DNA of 64,000 nt from Lysobacter silvisoli (GTDB lineage: Bacteria > Pseudomonadota > Gammaproteobacteria > Xanthomonadales > Xanthomonadaceae): assembly GCF_003382365.1 (NCBI RefSeq), contig NZ_QTSU01000001.1, forward strand, positions 1,178,001-1,242,000, written 5' to 3'. The notes beneath the pieces are model-generated. The model saw only the letters and a program-made list of their open reading frames with translations. It ran no database searches and was not told where the DNA came from. The translations under genes and the position numbers were made by a program. This document shows positions 31,564-41,633 of the stretch, one piece after another (position 1 is the first letter of the stretch; each line of letters starts with the position of its first letter).

Positions 31564-32864
31564 GGTGTGCTCTCCTCGGGCAGCAGGTAAGCCAACGCCG
31601 CCCAGGCGCGGCCGAGTTCGCCCAAGTGGCGGGCGTGTTCGATGTGCAGTTCGATTTCATCGCGGCGCGCTTGCAGCCACGGCTGCAAGTCGCCGCCGCC
31701 GGCGTAGGCGGTCAGCGCGGTCTTCGCGCGATCGCGGGCCAGCGGGAGGGATTCGGTTTCCTTGCGGGCGACCTGGCGCTGCAGGCCCTGCCACTCGGCC
31801 AGGGCGCGGCGGACGGTTTCGGTCTGGACGCGACGCGCGTCCTCGCGCTCGGCCGCCACGGCGTCGAGCTCGGCGCGCTTAGCTGACACGCCCCGGTCCT
31901 GCCGATTGCCCGGGAACAGCGGCAAGTCGATGGCAAACTCGACCATCAGCATGTCGCTGCGCGACACGCCGTTCGGCGTCCGGTCGCGTTGCCCGTAGGT
32001 CATGCCGAGGCTCCAGTCCGGCCGTTTTTCCGCAATGGCGGCATCGACTTCGGCTTCGGCCAGGGCTTCGCGCGAACGCCACGGCAGCAGCGGTCCTTGG
32101 CGGTCAATCGAGGTCAGCAGCGCGGCCGGAGCGACGGGCAGTTCCGTCAACGCGGGCGGTGCGTCCTCGGCTTCCACATCCGCTGGATCCACACCCAGCC
32201 ACCGCGCCAGTCCGGCACGAGCGGCCTCCAGCGAGGCCTCCGCGGCATCGATCCGATTCTCCAGTTCAAGCGCTGCGGCTTGCGTGGCCAGAGTGTCGGT
32301 TACCGTGCCGGTGCCGCCGGCGAGCCGTGCCTTGGCGGTGCGTATAGCGACGGAAGCCGGTTCGCGCAGGGTCTGCAGTGCCACCACTTCGAGTTGGGCC
32401 GCCCACAGAGCAATCCAGGCTTCGGCGGCGCCGCGCCGAACCGCCAACCGCTCGGCAACCGAGAGCGCTTCAGCTTGCTCGATGCCGCGATCGGCCACGG
32501 CCTGCCGCGCCTGGCGTTTGGCGCGAGCCGGAAATTCCTGCATCACGCCGATCTGCTTCATGGTCATGTCATCGGCGCGGAAGTCGAACGCGTCGGCGCC
32601 GGTGACCGGCCAATTCGCCAAGCCCAGCGTCAGTTTGGGGTCGCGCAAGGCGGCAGCGCGGACCGCTTCTTCCTGTGTGGCCGCGATTTGCGACTGGCGC
32701 GCCTTGAGGAGAGGAGCGCGCTCGGCCGCCAGGCGCTGTGCGTCATCGAACGAGATGCCGGCCGCGAAGGACCAGGCGGGAGCGAGAATGAAGCCAAGGG
32801 CCAGCACCCACGTGGGCCAACGGCAGGCGCTGCACCTGCGGTGCAGCGAGAAAGGAAAGGACAT
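31560..32864 (-). CDS. cusC: TolC-family outer membrane factor CusC
   Basis: This 434-residue outer-membrane efflux protein has a signal peptide (about residues 1-33, ending WSFAAG) and two helical OEP repeats. ATG 32864 is preferred because GGAGGT lies directly upstream; an earlier in-frame ATG would place that sequence inside the gene. It is the first structural gene of the cusCBA unit, and the overlap with cusB suggests coupled translation. It forms the exit duct for Cu/Ag. Confidence 0.88.
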   Translation of the reverse strand: MSFPFSLHRRCSACRWPTWVLALGFILAPAWSFAAGISFDDAQRLAAERAPLLKARQSQIAATQEEAVRAAALRDPKLTLGLANWPVTGADAFDFRADDMTMKQIGVMQEFPARAKRQARQAVADRGIEQAEALSVAERLAVRRGAAEAWIALWAAQLEVVALQTLREPASVAIRTAKARLAGGTGTVTDTLATQAAALELENRIDAAEASLEAARAGLARWLGVDPADVEAEDAPPALTELPVAPAALLTSIDRQGPLLPWRSREALAEAEVDAAIAEKRPDWSLGMTYGQRDRTPNGVSRSDMLMVEFAIDLPLFPGNRQDRGVSAKRAELDAVAAEREDARRVQTETVRRALAEWQGLQRQVARKETESLPLARDRAKTALTAYAGGGDLQPWLQARRDEIELHIEHARHLGELGRAWAALAYLLPEESTP

Positions 32865-32935
32865 GAGACCTCCGAACACGCAACGACGAGCGCGCCGCCG
32901 GGATCGGCAGCGCGGGAATGAGTCGCGTTCGGGGT

Positions 32936-33328
32936 CTAGATCTGCAGGCTACAGAAGCGTTGTGCCGGCGGAGGATCGGACCGGCAGGTGGGCACGTCTT
33001 CGTAGTACTGGGCCTGCACCGGCGGCAGCAACGCCTCGGTCATGGCGAAGTGCAATGGCGGCAGGGCCAGCGCCGGTACCTGTGGTGCTTTGAGATCCGG
33101 GCTGGTGACGTGGTCGCGCAGGCAGTGCTGGTCGCATAGGGCTGGTGCCTGCGGATCGGGCATTTCCATGCCTTCGCAGCCCGCCATCACCATCTGCGGC
33201 GCTGGCGGCGTTTCGCTGATCGGGCATGCATAAGCGGCGAGCGCGGCCTGCTGGAACAGCAACGCCAGCAGTGCCAGCCACGCAAAGCGGAGGCGGAGCG
33301 AACGAGTCCGGAATGCGCGCAGTTTCAT
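32936..33328 (-). CDS. Cys/His/Met-containing secreted protein upstream of cusC
   Basis: This 130-residue protein has an N-terminal hydrophobic signal (about residues 14-33). Its mature part contains a CEGMEMPD segment, CDQHCLRDH (about 65-73) and two late cysteines, so several thiol, imidazole and thioether groups could bind Cu(I). I do not recognise a named family. It lies 71 bases upstream of cusC on the same strand and is probably the first gene of the cus transcript. A periplasmic copper-binding role is inference. Confidence 0.65.
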   Translation of the reverse strand: MKLRAFRTRSLRLRFAWLALLALLFQQAALAAYACPISETPPAPQMVMAGCEGMEMPDPQAPALCDQHCLRDHVTSPDLKAPQVPALALPPLHFAMTEALLPPVQAQYYEDVPTCRSDPPPAQRFCSLQI

Positions 33329-33651
33329 CGGCGGGCCTCGCGGCGCAACACGACGCCGTGGCGAGCGGGCGCCACGGACAGGTTACGCGTGAGAGGGGCC
33401 AAGGATGGTGACATTGCCGAGTGAGTGTACTGCTGACTGCCGCTTGGAAGCGCGGCGAGTCCGAAAAGTTCCTGGGAATGGCGGTTCCGTACTACCTGAC
33501 GGGCGCCATTTGCCGTCTGGGCGGTATCAGGCGGGATAAACCACTATTATCCCGTCTGAATTTATAGTTGAATTATACCGATCTCCATAATTTGATTGGT
33601 ATGTAATTACGTGGTATGTAATACATTACGAAATCGTCTGAGGAGACGGCC
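33329..33651. promoter_or_regulatory. cus/tnpT divergent intergenic region with rst-like site
   Basis: This AT-rich region holds a 13-bp inverted repeat pair, 33527-33539 and 33547-33559 (12 of 13 matching), with a 7-base centre ACCACTA. That is the arm and spacer geometry of a tyrosine-recombinase core site. Direct repeats GGTATGTAAT follow at 33598-33607 and 33613-33622, just before tnpT, and may be TnpT binding sites. In Tn4651-like elements the rst resolution site lies at this position. The promoter for the cus operon must also lie here, but I see no clear metal-responsive operator. Confidence 0.65.
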
Positions 33652-34692
33652 ATGGCCCGCGGCGGGTTGTACAAGAGCGATGTACAGAAAGCCCGCGACG
33701 CGTTGCGCGCACAGGGCAAGCACCCGTCGGTGGACGCGGTGCGGGTGGCGCTGGGCAACACCGGCTCCAAGACCACGATCCACCGCTACCTGAAGGAGCT
33801 GGAAGAAGAGGAAGGGCAAGGCCCGGGCGCCAAGGTCGCGGTCAGCGAGGCCCTGCAGGACCTGGTCGGCCGACTGGCCGGGCGCCTGCACGAGGAAGCC
33901 GAAGCGATCGTCACCGAGGCCCGGCAGCGATTTGAAGCGCAGCTGCAGGAACGTGGCCAGGCGCTGGAACGCGCCCAGCAGGAAGCAGGCGCGCTGAGCG
34001 CCCAGCTCCAGCGCACCGAAACCGCCTTCCACGAAGAACAGACCGCACACGCCGCCATTCGGCAGACCTTGGCCGAGCGAGTGACGGAAGTCGCGCAACT
34101 CGGCGAACGCATCGCCGGCCTGACCACGCGCCTGGCCGAGCACGAGGCCCATGCCCAATCGTTGGAGCAGAAGCACCAGCACGCCCGCGAAGCGTTGGAA
34201 CACTACCGGACCTCGGTGAAGGAGCAGCGCGAACAGGAGCAACGCCGCCACGAGCACCAGGTGCAGGAACTGCAGGTCGCGCTACGGCAGGCCAACGAAA
34301 CCCTGACCGCCAAGAACCACGAATTGCTGCAGCTCAACCGCGACAACAGCCAGTGGCTGGAGCGACATGGAAGAATGGAACGGGAACTGGCGGACGCCCG
34401 CCGGGGCATCGAGGCCCAGCAAAAGGAACTGGACGCGCTGCGGCTTACGGCTGCCGAGCACCAGGCCCTGCAAACGCGCTGGGCGCAAGATACCCAGACC
34501 CTGGAGACCGTACGGGCGGAGTTCGCCGCCACTCGCGCCGATCTAACGAAGGAGCGGGAGCGTCGCGAACAGGCCGAGGCCGAGGCGTTGCGCGCCGGCG
34601 TACGTTTGACCACGCTGGAGCAGTTGCTGGCGCAGCTGCGGCCCGAACCCGTCGATAATTCAAGCGCCCAAAAAAATCCGGCAACTCGATGA
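33652..34692 (+). CDS. tnpT: KfrA-like coiled-coil DNA-binding protein (TnpT-type)
   Basis: This 346-residue protein has an N-terminal KfrA_N-type helical DNA-binding domain (MARGGLYKSDVQKARDAL, GNTGSKTTIHRYLKELE, about residues 1-55). A nearly continuous Gln/Glu/Arg-rich coiled coil runs from about 90 to 325. TnpT of Tn4651 has this architecture and assists TnpS at the rst site. The gene ends 19 bases before the right inverted repeat. GAGGAGA precedes the ATG. Unlike in Tn4651, the recombinase gene is not adjacent but about 16.5 kb away, at the other side of the metal cargo. Confidence 0.82.
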   Translation: MARGGLYKSDVQKARDALRAQGKHPSVDAVRVALGNTGSKTTIHRYLKELEEEEGQGPGAKVAVSEALQDLVGRLAGRLHEEAEAIVTEARQRFEAQLQERGQALERAQQEAGALSAQLQRTETAFHEEQTAHAAIRQTLAERVTEVAQLGERIAGLTTRLAEHEAHAQSLEQKHQHAREALEHYRTSVKEQREQEQRRHEHQVQELQVALRQANETLTAKNHELLQLNRDNSQWLERHGRMERELADARRGIEAQQKELDALRLTAAEHQALQTRWAQDTQTLETVRAEFAATRADLTKERERREQAEAEALRAGVRLTTLEQLLAQLRPEPVDNSSAQKNPATR

Positions 34693-34711
34693 TTTCACGG
34701 AGGAAATGAAA

Positions 34712-34750
34712 TTCTATGGGGCATTTTTACACGTATCTCGGCTGAACCCC
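34712..34750 (-). repeat. terminal inverted repeat, right (39 bp)
   Basis: Reverse-complement partner of 11841-11879, with 37 of 39 positions identical. Its outer edge is CCCC at 34747-34750, followed directly by the GACATG duplication. Confidence 0.93.
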
Positions 34751-34756
34751 GACATG
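34751..34756. repeat. target site duplication, right copy
   Basis: GACATG matches 11835-11840. On the minus strand it contains the original ATG context of the MFS gene (ATG at 34755-34753), still 5 bases downstream of AGGAG (34761-34765). Confidence 0.85.
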
Positions 34757-34888
34757 GAGGCTCCTGAGTGTGTATCAATAAGAGCTACGTAATGGGGCAC
34801 ACGTTTTGTTTCTTTCAAAGATACATATTGATGCGGGCAGGGTCAACGCTGCGGCCGGGGCCGCTTATCCTGCGGTTAGGGAGACGCT
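34757..34888. promoter_or_regulatory. original Rrf2/MFS divergent regulatory region
   Basis: This interval was the gap between the Rrf2 gene (+) and the MFS gene (-) before transposition. It retains the MFS ribosome binding site AGGAG on the minus strand at 34761-34765. TGTATCAATA (34771-34780) faces GATACATATTGAT (34820-34832), giving the inverted pairs TGTATC/GATACA and ATCAATA/TATTGAT. These are plausible Rrf2 operator halves, but the operator assignment is inference. Confidence 0.55.
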
Positions 34889-35317
34889 ATGAAGGACACG
34901 CGCTTGTCTGACGTGTTGCACGTGCTGCTGCACCTGGACCAGGTCGAGGAACCGGTGACGTCCGAGGTGCTGGCCCAGAGCATCGGCACCAACCCCGCGG
35001 TGTTCCGCCGCACCATGGCGGGCCTGCGCAATGCCGGCTACGTCCAGGCCGGGCGAGGGCAAGGCGGCGGCTGGAAGCTGGCCCGCCCGCTGAGCCAGAT
35101 TTCGCTGCTGGACGTCTACCAGGCGCTGGGACAGCCGACGCTGTTCGCGATCGGCAACCGCTCGGACCGGCCGGACTGCAAGATCGAACGCAACGTCAAC
35201 GAAGCGCTCAAGGACACCATGTCGCAGGCGGAAGATTTGTTCCTGCAGCGGTTCGGGGCGATCTCGCTGGATACGCTGGTGCCGAGTCGGGCTGGGCGGT
35301 CGAAGCATGAGCGGTGA
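34889..35317 (+). CDS. Rrf2-family transcriptional regulator
   Basis: This 142-residue protein has the Rrf2 winged helix-turn-helix (residues about 5-60, with SIGTNPAVFRRTMAGLRNAGYV), followed by the wing GRGQGGGWKLARP and a regulatory tail. Iron-sulphur Rrf2 members (IscR, NsrR) have three clustered cysteines. Only one is visible here (DRPDCKIE, about residue 93), so it is more like cysteine- or ligand-sensing members such as YwnA/CymR. It was divergent from the MFS-methyltransferase operon before the transposon landed between them and probably controlled it. Confidence 0.85.
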   Translation: MKDTRLSDVLHVLLHLDQVEEPVTSEVLAQSIGTNPAVFRRTMAGLRNAGYVQAGRGQGGGWKLARPLSQISLLDVYQALGQPTLFAIGNRSDRPDCKIERNVNEALKDTMSQAEDLFLQRFGAISLDTLVPSRAGRSKHER

Positions 35318-35387
35318 GGGGGCCGCAGGCGCCAGGCGCTGGATCGGGGTTAATACGCTAAGGGCTTGCTTGGATTGGCCATTCTTC

Positions 35388-35415
35388 GATTTACATAATA
35401 TGCATTATGCGAAGT
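35388..35415 (-). other. dif-like XerCD recombination site
   Basis: On the minus strand the 28 bp read as an XerC-type arm ACTTCGCATAA, a 6-base centre TGCATA and an XerD-type arm TTATGTAAATC. The enterobacterial dif (arms GGTGCGCATAA and TTATGTTAAAT, centre TGTATA) shares the inner arm halves, and the ACTTCG start resembles what I recall of Xanthomonas dif and of the filamentous phage attachment core TATACATTATGCGAA. The XerD arm lacks one base of the usual TGTTAAAT. It may be the chromosomal dif or a secondary dif-like site. Confidence 0.7.
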
Positions 35416-35543
35416 AATAGATCTCTGGAACCCACACCTCCTACGCCGCGCCCTTCGCGCCGTTCGGGCCTGTCTTAGGCCTGCTCATCGGCTTCTCGTA
35501 GCCCTCCTGCGCCAATTCTGGATCACTCGCCGCCACCCAGCCC

Positions 35544-35939
35544 TCAATTCGAGCGACAGCGAACCCAGCCTCCATTGCTCCCGCGCAGTTGCTCCCACCC
35601 GTTCTTCAACCGGCGCATCGCCTGGCCGCCGATGCACGCCAAGCCCATGGCGTTGGCGTCCGGCGTGCCGCGTTCTGGCAGGTACACGACCTCGCTGGCG
35701 GCGATCGGCCGCCCCAGGCGATGCGGCAAGTCCTGGAACATCTGGCGCTCCAGTTCCTGGCAGATCGTCTTTTGATGCCCCCATTCGTAGCGCTCGCAGC
35801 GCAGGTCGGTTTGGGTCAGCGGTGTCGGCTGTTTCGGGGCGGCCATGCGCGGGCGCGGCTTGGGCTCCACGGCGCGGATCTGGGCGGCGGCTGTTGCTGA
35901 GACCAGCAGCAGGCAGACGAGCATCCCTGCACTTCGCAT
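35544..35939 (-). CDS. small secreted protein, unknown function
   Basis: This 131-residue protein has a signal peptide (about residues 1-20, ending TAAAQI) and a proline- and lysine-rich linker. A mature domain follows with three cysteines (RCERYEWG, KTICQELE, GLACIGG) and a final WVRCRSN. I do not recognise the family. Proline-rich secreted proteins of similar layout are common in Xanthomonadaceae. It stands alone, converging on the Rrf2 gene across the dif-like site and ending 23 bases before the start side of the hydrolase gene. Confidence 0.6.
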   Translation of the reverse strand: MRSAGMLVCLLLVSATAAAQIRAVEPKPRPRMAAPKQPTPLTQTDLRCERYEWGHQKTICQELERQMFQDLPHRLGRPIAASEVVYLPERGTPDANAMGLACIGGQAMRRLKNGWEQLRGSNGGWVRCRSN

Positions 35940-35962
35940 AACGTCCCCTGACGTTCTTGTCC

Positions 35963-36835
35963 TCAAGCCAAGGTATCGAGAAAACGTCGGACGAGCACGC
36001 TCACTTCTTGCAGGTGGGTTTCCAGCAGCCAGTGGCCGCCGTCGTCGAGTAGGTGCAACTGTGCCTGAGGCAAGTCCCTCAGATAGGCGCGCGCCGACGC
36101 CTCGGGCATGTAGCCGTCGCGCGGGCCCCAGACGATCAAGGTCGGCGGTGTGTGCTCGCGCAGGTAGGCCTGGTACTTGGGGAACCATTCCAGGTTTTCC
36201 TTCAGGCCCTCCATCAGCGCCACGGCGATCTTCGCGCGCTGGGAGGTGGTCAGGTTCCAATGCAGCGTCCACAAATCCGGCGGGATGCGCTCGGCGACAT
36301 CCGGGCCGACGTCGTTGAGGAACTCCTCGCGATAGCCCTGCTCGCTGACGGCATCGACCAGTTGCCAGCGGCTTTCGGCGTTCGGATGCTCGAAATGCCG
36401 CAGGAGCCCCTCGTACTTGGGGCCCAGCGTGTCGGCGTAGATGTCGCCGTTCTGGATGATCAAGCCGGCGATTCGTTCCGGCGCCTGGATCGCCAGCCTC
36501 AAGCCGATCTGCGATCCGTAATCGTGCAGGTACAGCACGTAGCGCTGCAGCCCTGCCCCATCGGCGAACTTGGCCAGAAAGCGGGCGTAGCCGTCGAAGC
36601 TGTAGTCGAAATCCTCCGGCGTGTCGCTGTAGCCGAAACCCGGAAAATCCGGTGCGACCAGGCGCCAGCGGTCCGCCAGCGCGGGCATGAGGTCGCGGAA
36701 CTCGTACGAGGAACAGGGATAGCCGTGAGGCAGCAGCACGGCTGGTGCGTCCGCCCTTCCCGCCTCGCGATAGAATATTCGGTGGCCGTCGACCTTCGTA
36801 TAGCCATGCCGAACGGCGTTGGAGCCTGTGCTCAT
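35963..36835 (-). CDS. alpha/beta hydrolase, epoxide hydrolase/dehalogenase type
   Basis: This 290-residue protein has the alpha/beta-hydrolase fold with an Asp nucleophile in LHDYGSQIG (about residue 107). The oxyanion motif is LPHGYP (about 35-40), the acid is in WGPRDGYMPE (about 240), and the catalytic His is in DDGGHWLLE (about 268). An aspartate nucleophile rather than serine marks epoxide hydrolases and haloalkane dehalogenases. The start at 36835 removes a dubious upstream extension, though its ribosome binding site is weak. The substrate is not evident from context. Confidence 0.82.
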   Translation of the reverse strand: MSTGSNAVRHGYTKVDGHRIFYREAGRADAPAVLLPHGYPCSSYEFRDLMPALADRWRLVAPDFPGFGYSDTPEDFDYSFDGYARFLAKFADGAGLQRYVLYLHDYGSQIGLRLAIQAPERIAGLIIQNGDIYADTLGPKYEGLLRHFEHPNAESRWQLVDAVSEQGYREEFLNDVGPDVAERIPPDLWTLHWNLTTSQRAKIAVALMEGLKENLEWFPKYQAYLREHTPPTLIVWGPRDGYMPEASARAYLRDLPQAQLHLLDDGGHWLLETHLQEVSVLVRRFLDTLA

Positions 36836-36966
36836 CGTCGCTGCCTCTCGCTTGATCCGTATCGCCATGGAAGGCGGCAGCGGGTTGCGCATGCGTGAAG
36901 ATCAGGTTCGCTACCTGGCACTGGCCGTTAACAAGCAGGCCACACGTGCGACTGGATGTGTGGACA

Positions 36967-39900
36967 TCAATGAAAATCGCGTGAAACTACGCTCAACTCG
37001 CCCAACAGGTGGCTCAAGTCCCGCAAGTCGTTGGCGATCAGGTGCTGCACGCCGTCCACGTGTTCCCAGCGCCCGCGCACGGCCAGCAGGCGCGCGCCCA
37101 GCAGCGCCTTGCGCTGGCGTAGCGCCACATGCGACCACACCACCACGTTGACCATGCCGTGCTCGTCTTCCAGGGTGACGAAGATGGTGCCCTTGGCGGT
37201 ACCCGGGCGCTGGCGTTGGGTGACCAGTCCGGCGGCGTGCACGCCGCGACCGTGCTTTACGTCGCGCAGTTGGCGCGAATCCAGGATGCGTTGCCGCTGC
37301 AGGCGCGCGCGCAACAGGGCCAGCGGATGCGCCTGCAGGGTCAGGCCGACGGTGCGGTAATCGGACAGCACGTCTTCGGCCGCGGTCGGTGCCGGCAGGG
37401 CGACGGCGCTCTCCTCGGGGCTACCGGGCAGCAAAGGGCGTTGGCGTTCGATGCCGGCCACGGCCCAGCGCGCGGCGTGCCGGTGGCCGGCCAGGGCTTG
37501 CAGGGCGCCGGCTTCGGCCAGGGTATTGCGGGCTTTCTCGTCCAGGTTGGCGCGCAGGCACAGGTCGCGCAGGTCGGTGAAGGGATGCTGTGCGCGTGCA
37601 ACGACGATGGCGTTGGCCGTGGCCTCGGATAGCCCAGCGACCTGACGCAGGCCCAGCCGGATCGCCGGTTGTCCGCCGTCGTCCACGCCTCGGTGGTGGT
37701 GGCCGCCTTCCAGGGTGTTGTCCCAGTCGCTGCAGGTTACGTCTACGGGCAACACGTCCACACCCACGCGCTCGCTGCGACCGCGCCGCGCATCCTGCAC
37801 GATCTGGCTGGCCGAGTAGAAACCCATGGGCTGGGCATTGAGCAGCGCGCAGGCGAAGGCCGCGGGCTCGTGGCGCTTCAGCCAACAGCTGATGTAGACC
37901 AGTTTGGCGAAGGAGGCGGCGTGGCTTTGCGGGAAGCCGTAGGAGCCGAAGCCTTTGATTTGCTCGAAGATCTGGTCGATGAATTCGGAGGAATATTTCT
38001 TCTTCTCCATCAGTTCGCGAATACGCACACGATGGGGTTCCATGTCTCCTCCCCTGCCCCATGCCGCCATAGAGCGTCGCAGGCCATCGGCTTGTTCGGT
38101 CGAGTACCCCGCATGAATCACGAGTTCCATTACCTGCTCTTGGAAGAGCGGAATGCCCAAAGTAGGGCCTAAGATGTCCTTTACCTCATCGGACGGATAA
38201 GTCACCGGCTCTTTACCTTGGCGCCGCCGCAGGTAGGGATGCACCATGTCGCCCTGGATGGGGCCTGGACGAACGATGGCCACCTCCACCACCAGATCGT
38301 AGAAATCCTTGGGCTTCAATCGCGGCAGCATGCTCATCTGCGCGCGCGATTCGATCTGGAACACGCCCACGGTGTCGGCGATCTGGATCATGGCGTAAGT
38401 GGGAAGGTCGCCCGGCGGCAGCCTGGCCAGGTCTATCGCGTAGCCACGATGCCGCTCCACCAGGGCGACCGCCTTGCGTATGCAGGTCAGCATGCCCAAC
38501 GCCAGGCAATCGACCTTCAACAGCTTCATCGTCTCCAGGTCGTCCTTGTCCCACTGGATGATGGTGCGGTCGTCCATGGCGGCGTTTTCCACCGGCACCA
38601 CCGTCGACAATGGCTCATCGCTGATGACGAAGCCGCCCACGTGCTGCGACAGATGGCGCGGGTGATCGCGCAGCAACGCAGTCACCGCCAGTACTCGAGC
38701 AATCAGCGGGTTGTCCGGATCGAAGCCGGCCTCACGCAGGCGCTGGTCCATCGGCGTCTCGCCGTTGCCCCAGCCATAGCACTCGGCCAGCAGCGCGACC
38801 TGGTCCTGCGGCAGGCCGAAAGCCTTGGCCACGTCGCGCACCGCGCTCTTGCCGCGGTAACGGATGACGGTGGCCGCCAGCGCGGCGCGGCGGCGGCCGT
38901 ACTTGTTGTAGACGTACTGCAGCACCTCCTCGCGCCGCTCGTGCTCGAAATCCACGTCGATGTCCGGCGGTTCGTCGCGTTCCTTGGACAGGAAGCGCGC
39001 CATCAACAACCGGCTCTCGGACGGATTGACCACGGTGATGCCCAGGGCGAAGCACACCGCCGAGTTGGCCGAAGAACCGCGCCCCTGGCAGAGGATGTCT
39101 TTCGATTTGGCGAAACGGACGATGTCCTCGACCGTCAAGAAGAAGGCCTCGTACTTCTTGAAGGCGATCAGTTCCAACTCGCTGTCGATCTGTGCGGCGA
39201 TGCCCGGCGGCACGCCTTCGGGCCAGCGGTTGCGCATGCCGCGCTGGGTCAGCTCGCGCAACCAGGTGGCAGGCGTATGCCCGTCGGGCACCAGTTCGGC
39301 CGGATAAGCGTACTTCACCTGATCCATGCGGAATCCGCAGCGCCGCGCCAGTTGCACGGCGTTTTCCAGCAGTTCGTGCGGATAGATATTGCTCAGCGCT
39401 CGGCGCGTGCGCAGATGCCGTTCTCCGTTACGGAAAAGATGCTCGCCGCACTCGGACAACGGGCTGTTATGACGGATCGAGGTCATCACGTCCTGCAACA
39501 GTCGCTGGCGGCGCACGTCCATATGCACGTCGCCGCTGGCGACGGGCGTCATCCGCAGGCGCAACGCCAGCGTCAGCAGCTGTTCCAGGCGCGCCTCGTC
39601 GTCTTGCTCGCGATGCAGCTCGACGGCCAGATGCGCGCGTTCGCCCAGCAGGCTGCGCAGCCAACGCCCCTGTTCTTCATCGGGCACCTGCGCCGGCAGC
39701 CATAATGCGTACAAGCCCGGCGCGGCCGGGTCGCCCTCCCCCACCACGCGCTCCACATCCGCCCGGCTGAGCTTGTAACTGCCTTTGACGGCGGCACGGC
39801 GTGCGGTGGTGATCATTTCGCATAAGCGGGCATAGCCGGCCAATGTTTCCACCAGCAGCACGAACTTTGTCCCGCAGGTCAGTACGAACTCGCTACCGAC

Positions 39901-40209
39901 GAGCAGATCCATGCCTGTGGCTTTCGAGGCCTCGTAACCACGTACGATGCCGGCCAAAGAACACTCGTCGGTGATCGCCAGCGCCTTGTAACCGCAACGC
40001 ACGGCTCGCGCGAACAGGTCCTCCGCGCTGGACGCGCCGCGTAGGAAGGAAAAATCCGACAGGCAATGCAGCTCGGCGTAGGCCGGCAAGTCGTCGTCGC
40101 TGGGCGCGTCGTCGTTAGCGGCCTGCAAAGCCAGGCGCTGCGCGACTTCCCAGGCGCGCGGCGGCGAGCCGCCTGGGGAATCGTGTTCGCGTTCCTCGCG
40201 CCGGCTCAT
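36967..40209 (-). CDS. dnaE2: error-prone DNA polymerase III alpha-type DnaE2
   Basis: This 1,080-residue C-family polymerase has an N-terminal PHP domain ([17 protein letters not shown] near residue 43) and the polymerase palm with the catalytic acidic motif [15 protein letters not shown]. The C-terminal OB-fold follows. The length and order fit DnaE2, which copies past damaged bases in the ImuA-ImuB-DnaE2 mutasome. The ATG at 40209 overlaps the imuB stop by 4 bases; an upstream extension in the same frame lies inside imuB. It is the last gene of the lexA2 operon and should be induced by DNA damage. Confidence 0.96.
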   Translation of the reverse strand: MSRREEREHDSPGGSPPRAWEVAQRLALQAANDDAPSDDDLPAYAELHCLSDFSFLRGASSAEDLFARAVRCGYKALAITDECSLAGIVRGYEASKATGMDLLVGSEFVLTCGTKFVLLVETLAGYARLCEMITTARRAAVKGSYKLSRADVERVVGEGDPAAPGLYALWLPAQVPDEEQGRWLRSLLGERAHLAVELHREQDDEARLEQLLTLALRLRMTPVASGDVHMDVRRQRLLQDVMTSIRHNSPLSECGEHLFRNGERHLRTRRALSNIYPHELLENAVQLARRCGFRMDQVKYAYPAELVPDGHTPATWLRELTQRGMRNRWPEGVPPGIAAQIDSELELIAFKKYEAFFLTVEDIVRFAKSKDILCQGRGSSANSAVCFALGITVVNPSESRLLMARFLSKERDEPPDIDVDFEHERREEVLQYVYNKYGRRRAALAATVIRYRGKSAVRDVAKAFGLPQDQVALLAECYGWGNGETPMDQRLREAGFDPDNPLIARVLAVTALLRDHPRHLSQHVGGFVISDEPLSTVVPVENAAMDDRTIIQWDKDDLETMKLLKVDCLALGMLTCIRKAVALVERHRGYAIDLARLPPGDLPTYAMIQIADTVGVFQIESRAQMSMLPRLKPKDFYDLVVEVAIVRPGPIQGDMVHPYLRRRQGKEPVTYPSDEVKDILGPTLGIPLFQEQVMELVIHAGYSTEQADGLRRSMAAWGRGGDMEPHRVRIRELMEKKKYSSEFIDQIFEQIKGFGSYGFPQSHAASFAKLVYISCWLKRHEPAAFACALLNAQPMGFYSASQIVQDARRGRSERVGVDVLPVDVTCSDWDNTLEGGHHHRGVDDGGQPAIRLGLRQVAGLSEATANAIVVARAQHPFTDLRDLCLRANLDEKARNTLAEAGALQALAGHRHAARWAVAGIERQRPLLPGSPEESAVALPAPTAAEDVLSDYRTVGLTLQAHPLALLRARLQRQRILDSRQLRDVKHGRGVHAAGLVTQRQRPGTAKGTIFVTLEDEHGMVNVVVWSHVALRQRKALLGARLLAVRGRWEHVDGVQHLIANDLRDLSHLLGELSVVSRDFH

Positions 40210-41624
40210 GCGAACCATCCGTGCAGCATCCAGCCCTCGCGCTCGCCCGGCGGCGCGAAGGCCCAGGCCAGTTGGCCCTGCGAGGTTTCCAGCACGTAGT
40301 AATCGCGGCGCGCATCCTCGCCGTCCCACCAGCCGCTTTCCAGGCGCTCGGGACCGGAGACGATGCGCAGGCGCGAGTCGCGCAGCGGCACCGGCTGCGC
40401 CAGCAGCCAGGCCGGGCGCGGCGGCCGCGCCGGCGCCGCGCCGATGCGGGCGTCGTCGCCTTTCACGCAGCGCCAGGCACGTTCCGGGCGCGGGTCGCCG
40501 GCCGGGGCGACGCGATAAACGGCCTCGTCGCCCAGCCGCGCGCGCAGGCGTTCGCGCAGCTGCGGCCAGGGCAATTGCTGCTGACTGCGCACGTCGAACA
40601 AGTCGCGCTCGGCCGGCACGAACGGCGGCAGTTCGCGCGCCAGCAGCCGCAAAGCGACCACCGGCTGCTCGATCTGCACGCGCTCGAGCCGGTTGCGGGT
40701 GAGTTCGAACAGCATCGCCGGTTCGCGCTCGGCGGCCAGCAGCCCCACCTCCACGTCGCTATGGCCTTCCTCGTGTTCCAGCCGCAGCACGAAACGCTGC
40801 ACGCCGCCGTCGCGTATGGACAGGTAGGTGCACAGGTCGCCGATCAGGCGCCGCAGCGGGAACAGCAGCGCGGTATGGCTCTCGACTTCGTAACCCAGTT
40901 CGATGCGCGCATCGAAATGGTCCGGCGGCGCGTAGTACGCCAGCGGATCGTCGGCCTGCCCGCTCAATCGGTCCAGGTGTCCCAGCAGCGGCAAGCCGAA
41001 GCGCCGGCGCACCGCATCGCGCGGCAGCTCCAGCAGGGTGCGCAGGTCGCGAATGCCCATGCGGTGCAGGCGCTCGCCGGCTTCTTCGGGCAGGCGCGCA
41101 CGCCGCACCGGCACGCGCGCGAGCAGGTCGCGCATCGCCGCCGGCTGGTTCACCGCCAGGCCGTCGCGCAGGCCGGCGAACACGTGCGCGGCGCGCGGCG
41201 TAGGCGCCAGGGCGATGCGGTGCTGGAAACCCAGCGCGGACAGCTCCTCGCGCAGCCGCGCCTCGATGCGCGGCCAGGGGCCCAGCAGGCGAAAGCTGGC
41301 GCGTACCTCCAGCACCAGGCAGCCCGGCCATTGCGCGCTGACCAGCGAGCTGTGGCGGTAGGCCCACGCGGCCAGGAAGCGTTGCCAGCGCGCCTCGGCC
41401 TGCGGCTCGTATTCGACCATGGCGAAATCCGGCAGCAGCGCGTGCGCGGCGGTCAGCCGCATGCCGGCACGCAGGCCGGCCGCGGCCGCGGCCGCGTTCA
41501 CCGCATGCAGGCTGCGCAGTTGCGCCGGCCCTTCGACCAGCGCCAGCGGCGCTTCAGGCTCGGGCAGACGCCGGAGGACGGCATCCAGCGCCAGTTGCGG
41601 CAGCAGTACACAGGCCCACAGCAT
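40206..41624 (-). CDS. imuB: ImuB, catalytically inactive Y-family polymerase-like protein
   Basis: This 472-residue protein is of the DinB-like fold. The catalytic acidic motif of active Y-family enzymes (SIDE) is replaced by a [13 protein letters not shown] stretch (about residues 103-115), as known for ImuB. It acts as a scaffold binding the beta clamp, ImuA and DnaE2. It lies between imuA and dnaE2 in the damage-inducible cassette, with a 9-base gap to imuA and a 4-base overlap with dnaE2. Confidence 0.93.
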   Translation of the reverse strand: MLWACVLLPQLALDAVLRRLPEPEAPLALVEGPAQLRSLHAVNAAAAAAGLRAGMRLTAAHALLPDFAMVEYEPQAEARWQRFLAAWAYRHSSLVSAQWPGCLVLEVRASFRLLGPWPRIEARLREELSALGFQHRIALAPTPRAAHVFAGLRDGLAVNQPAAMRDLLARVPVRRARLPEEAGERLHRMGIRDLRTLLELPRDAVRRRFGLPLLGHLDRLSGQADDPLAYYAPPDHFDARIELGYEVESHTALLFPLRRLIGDLCTYLSIRDGGVQRFVLRLEHEEGHSDVEVGLLAAEREPAMLFELTRNRLERVQIEQPVVALRLLARELPPFVPAERDLFDVRSQQQLPWPQLRERLRARLGDEAVYRVAPAGDPRPERAWRCVKGDDARIGAAPARPPRPAWLLAQPVPLRDSRLRIVSGPERLESGWWDGEDARRDYYVLETSQGQLAWAFAPPGEREGWMLHGWFA

Positions 41625-41633
41625 GCGCGCGCC

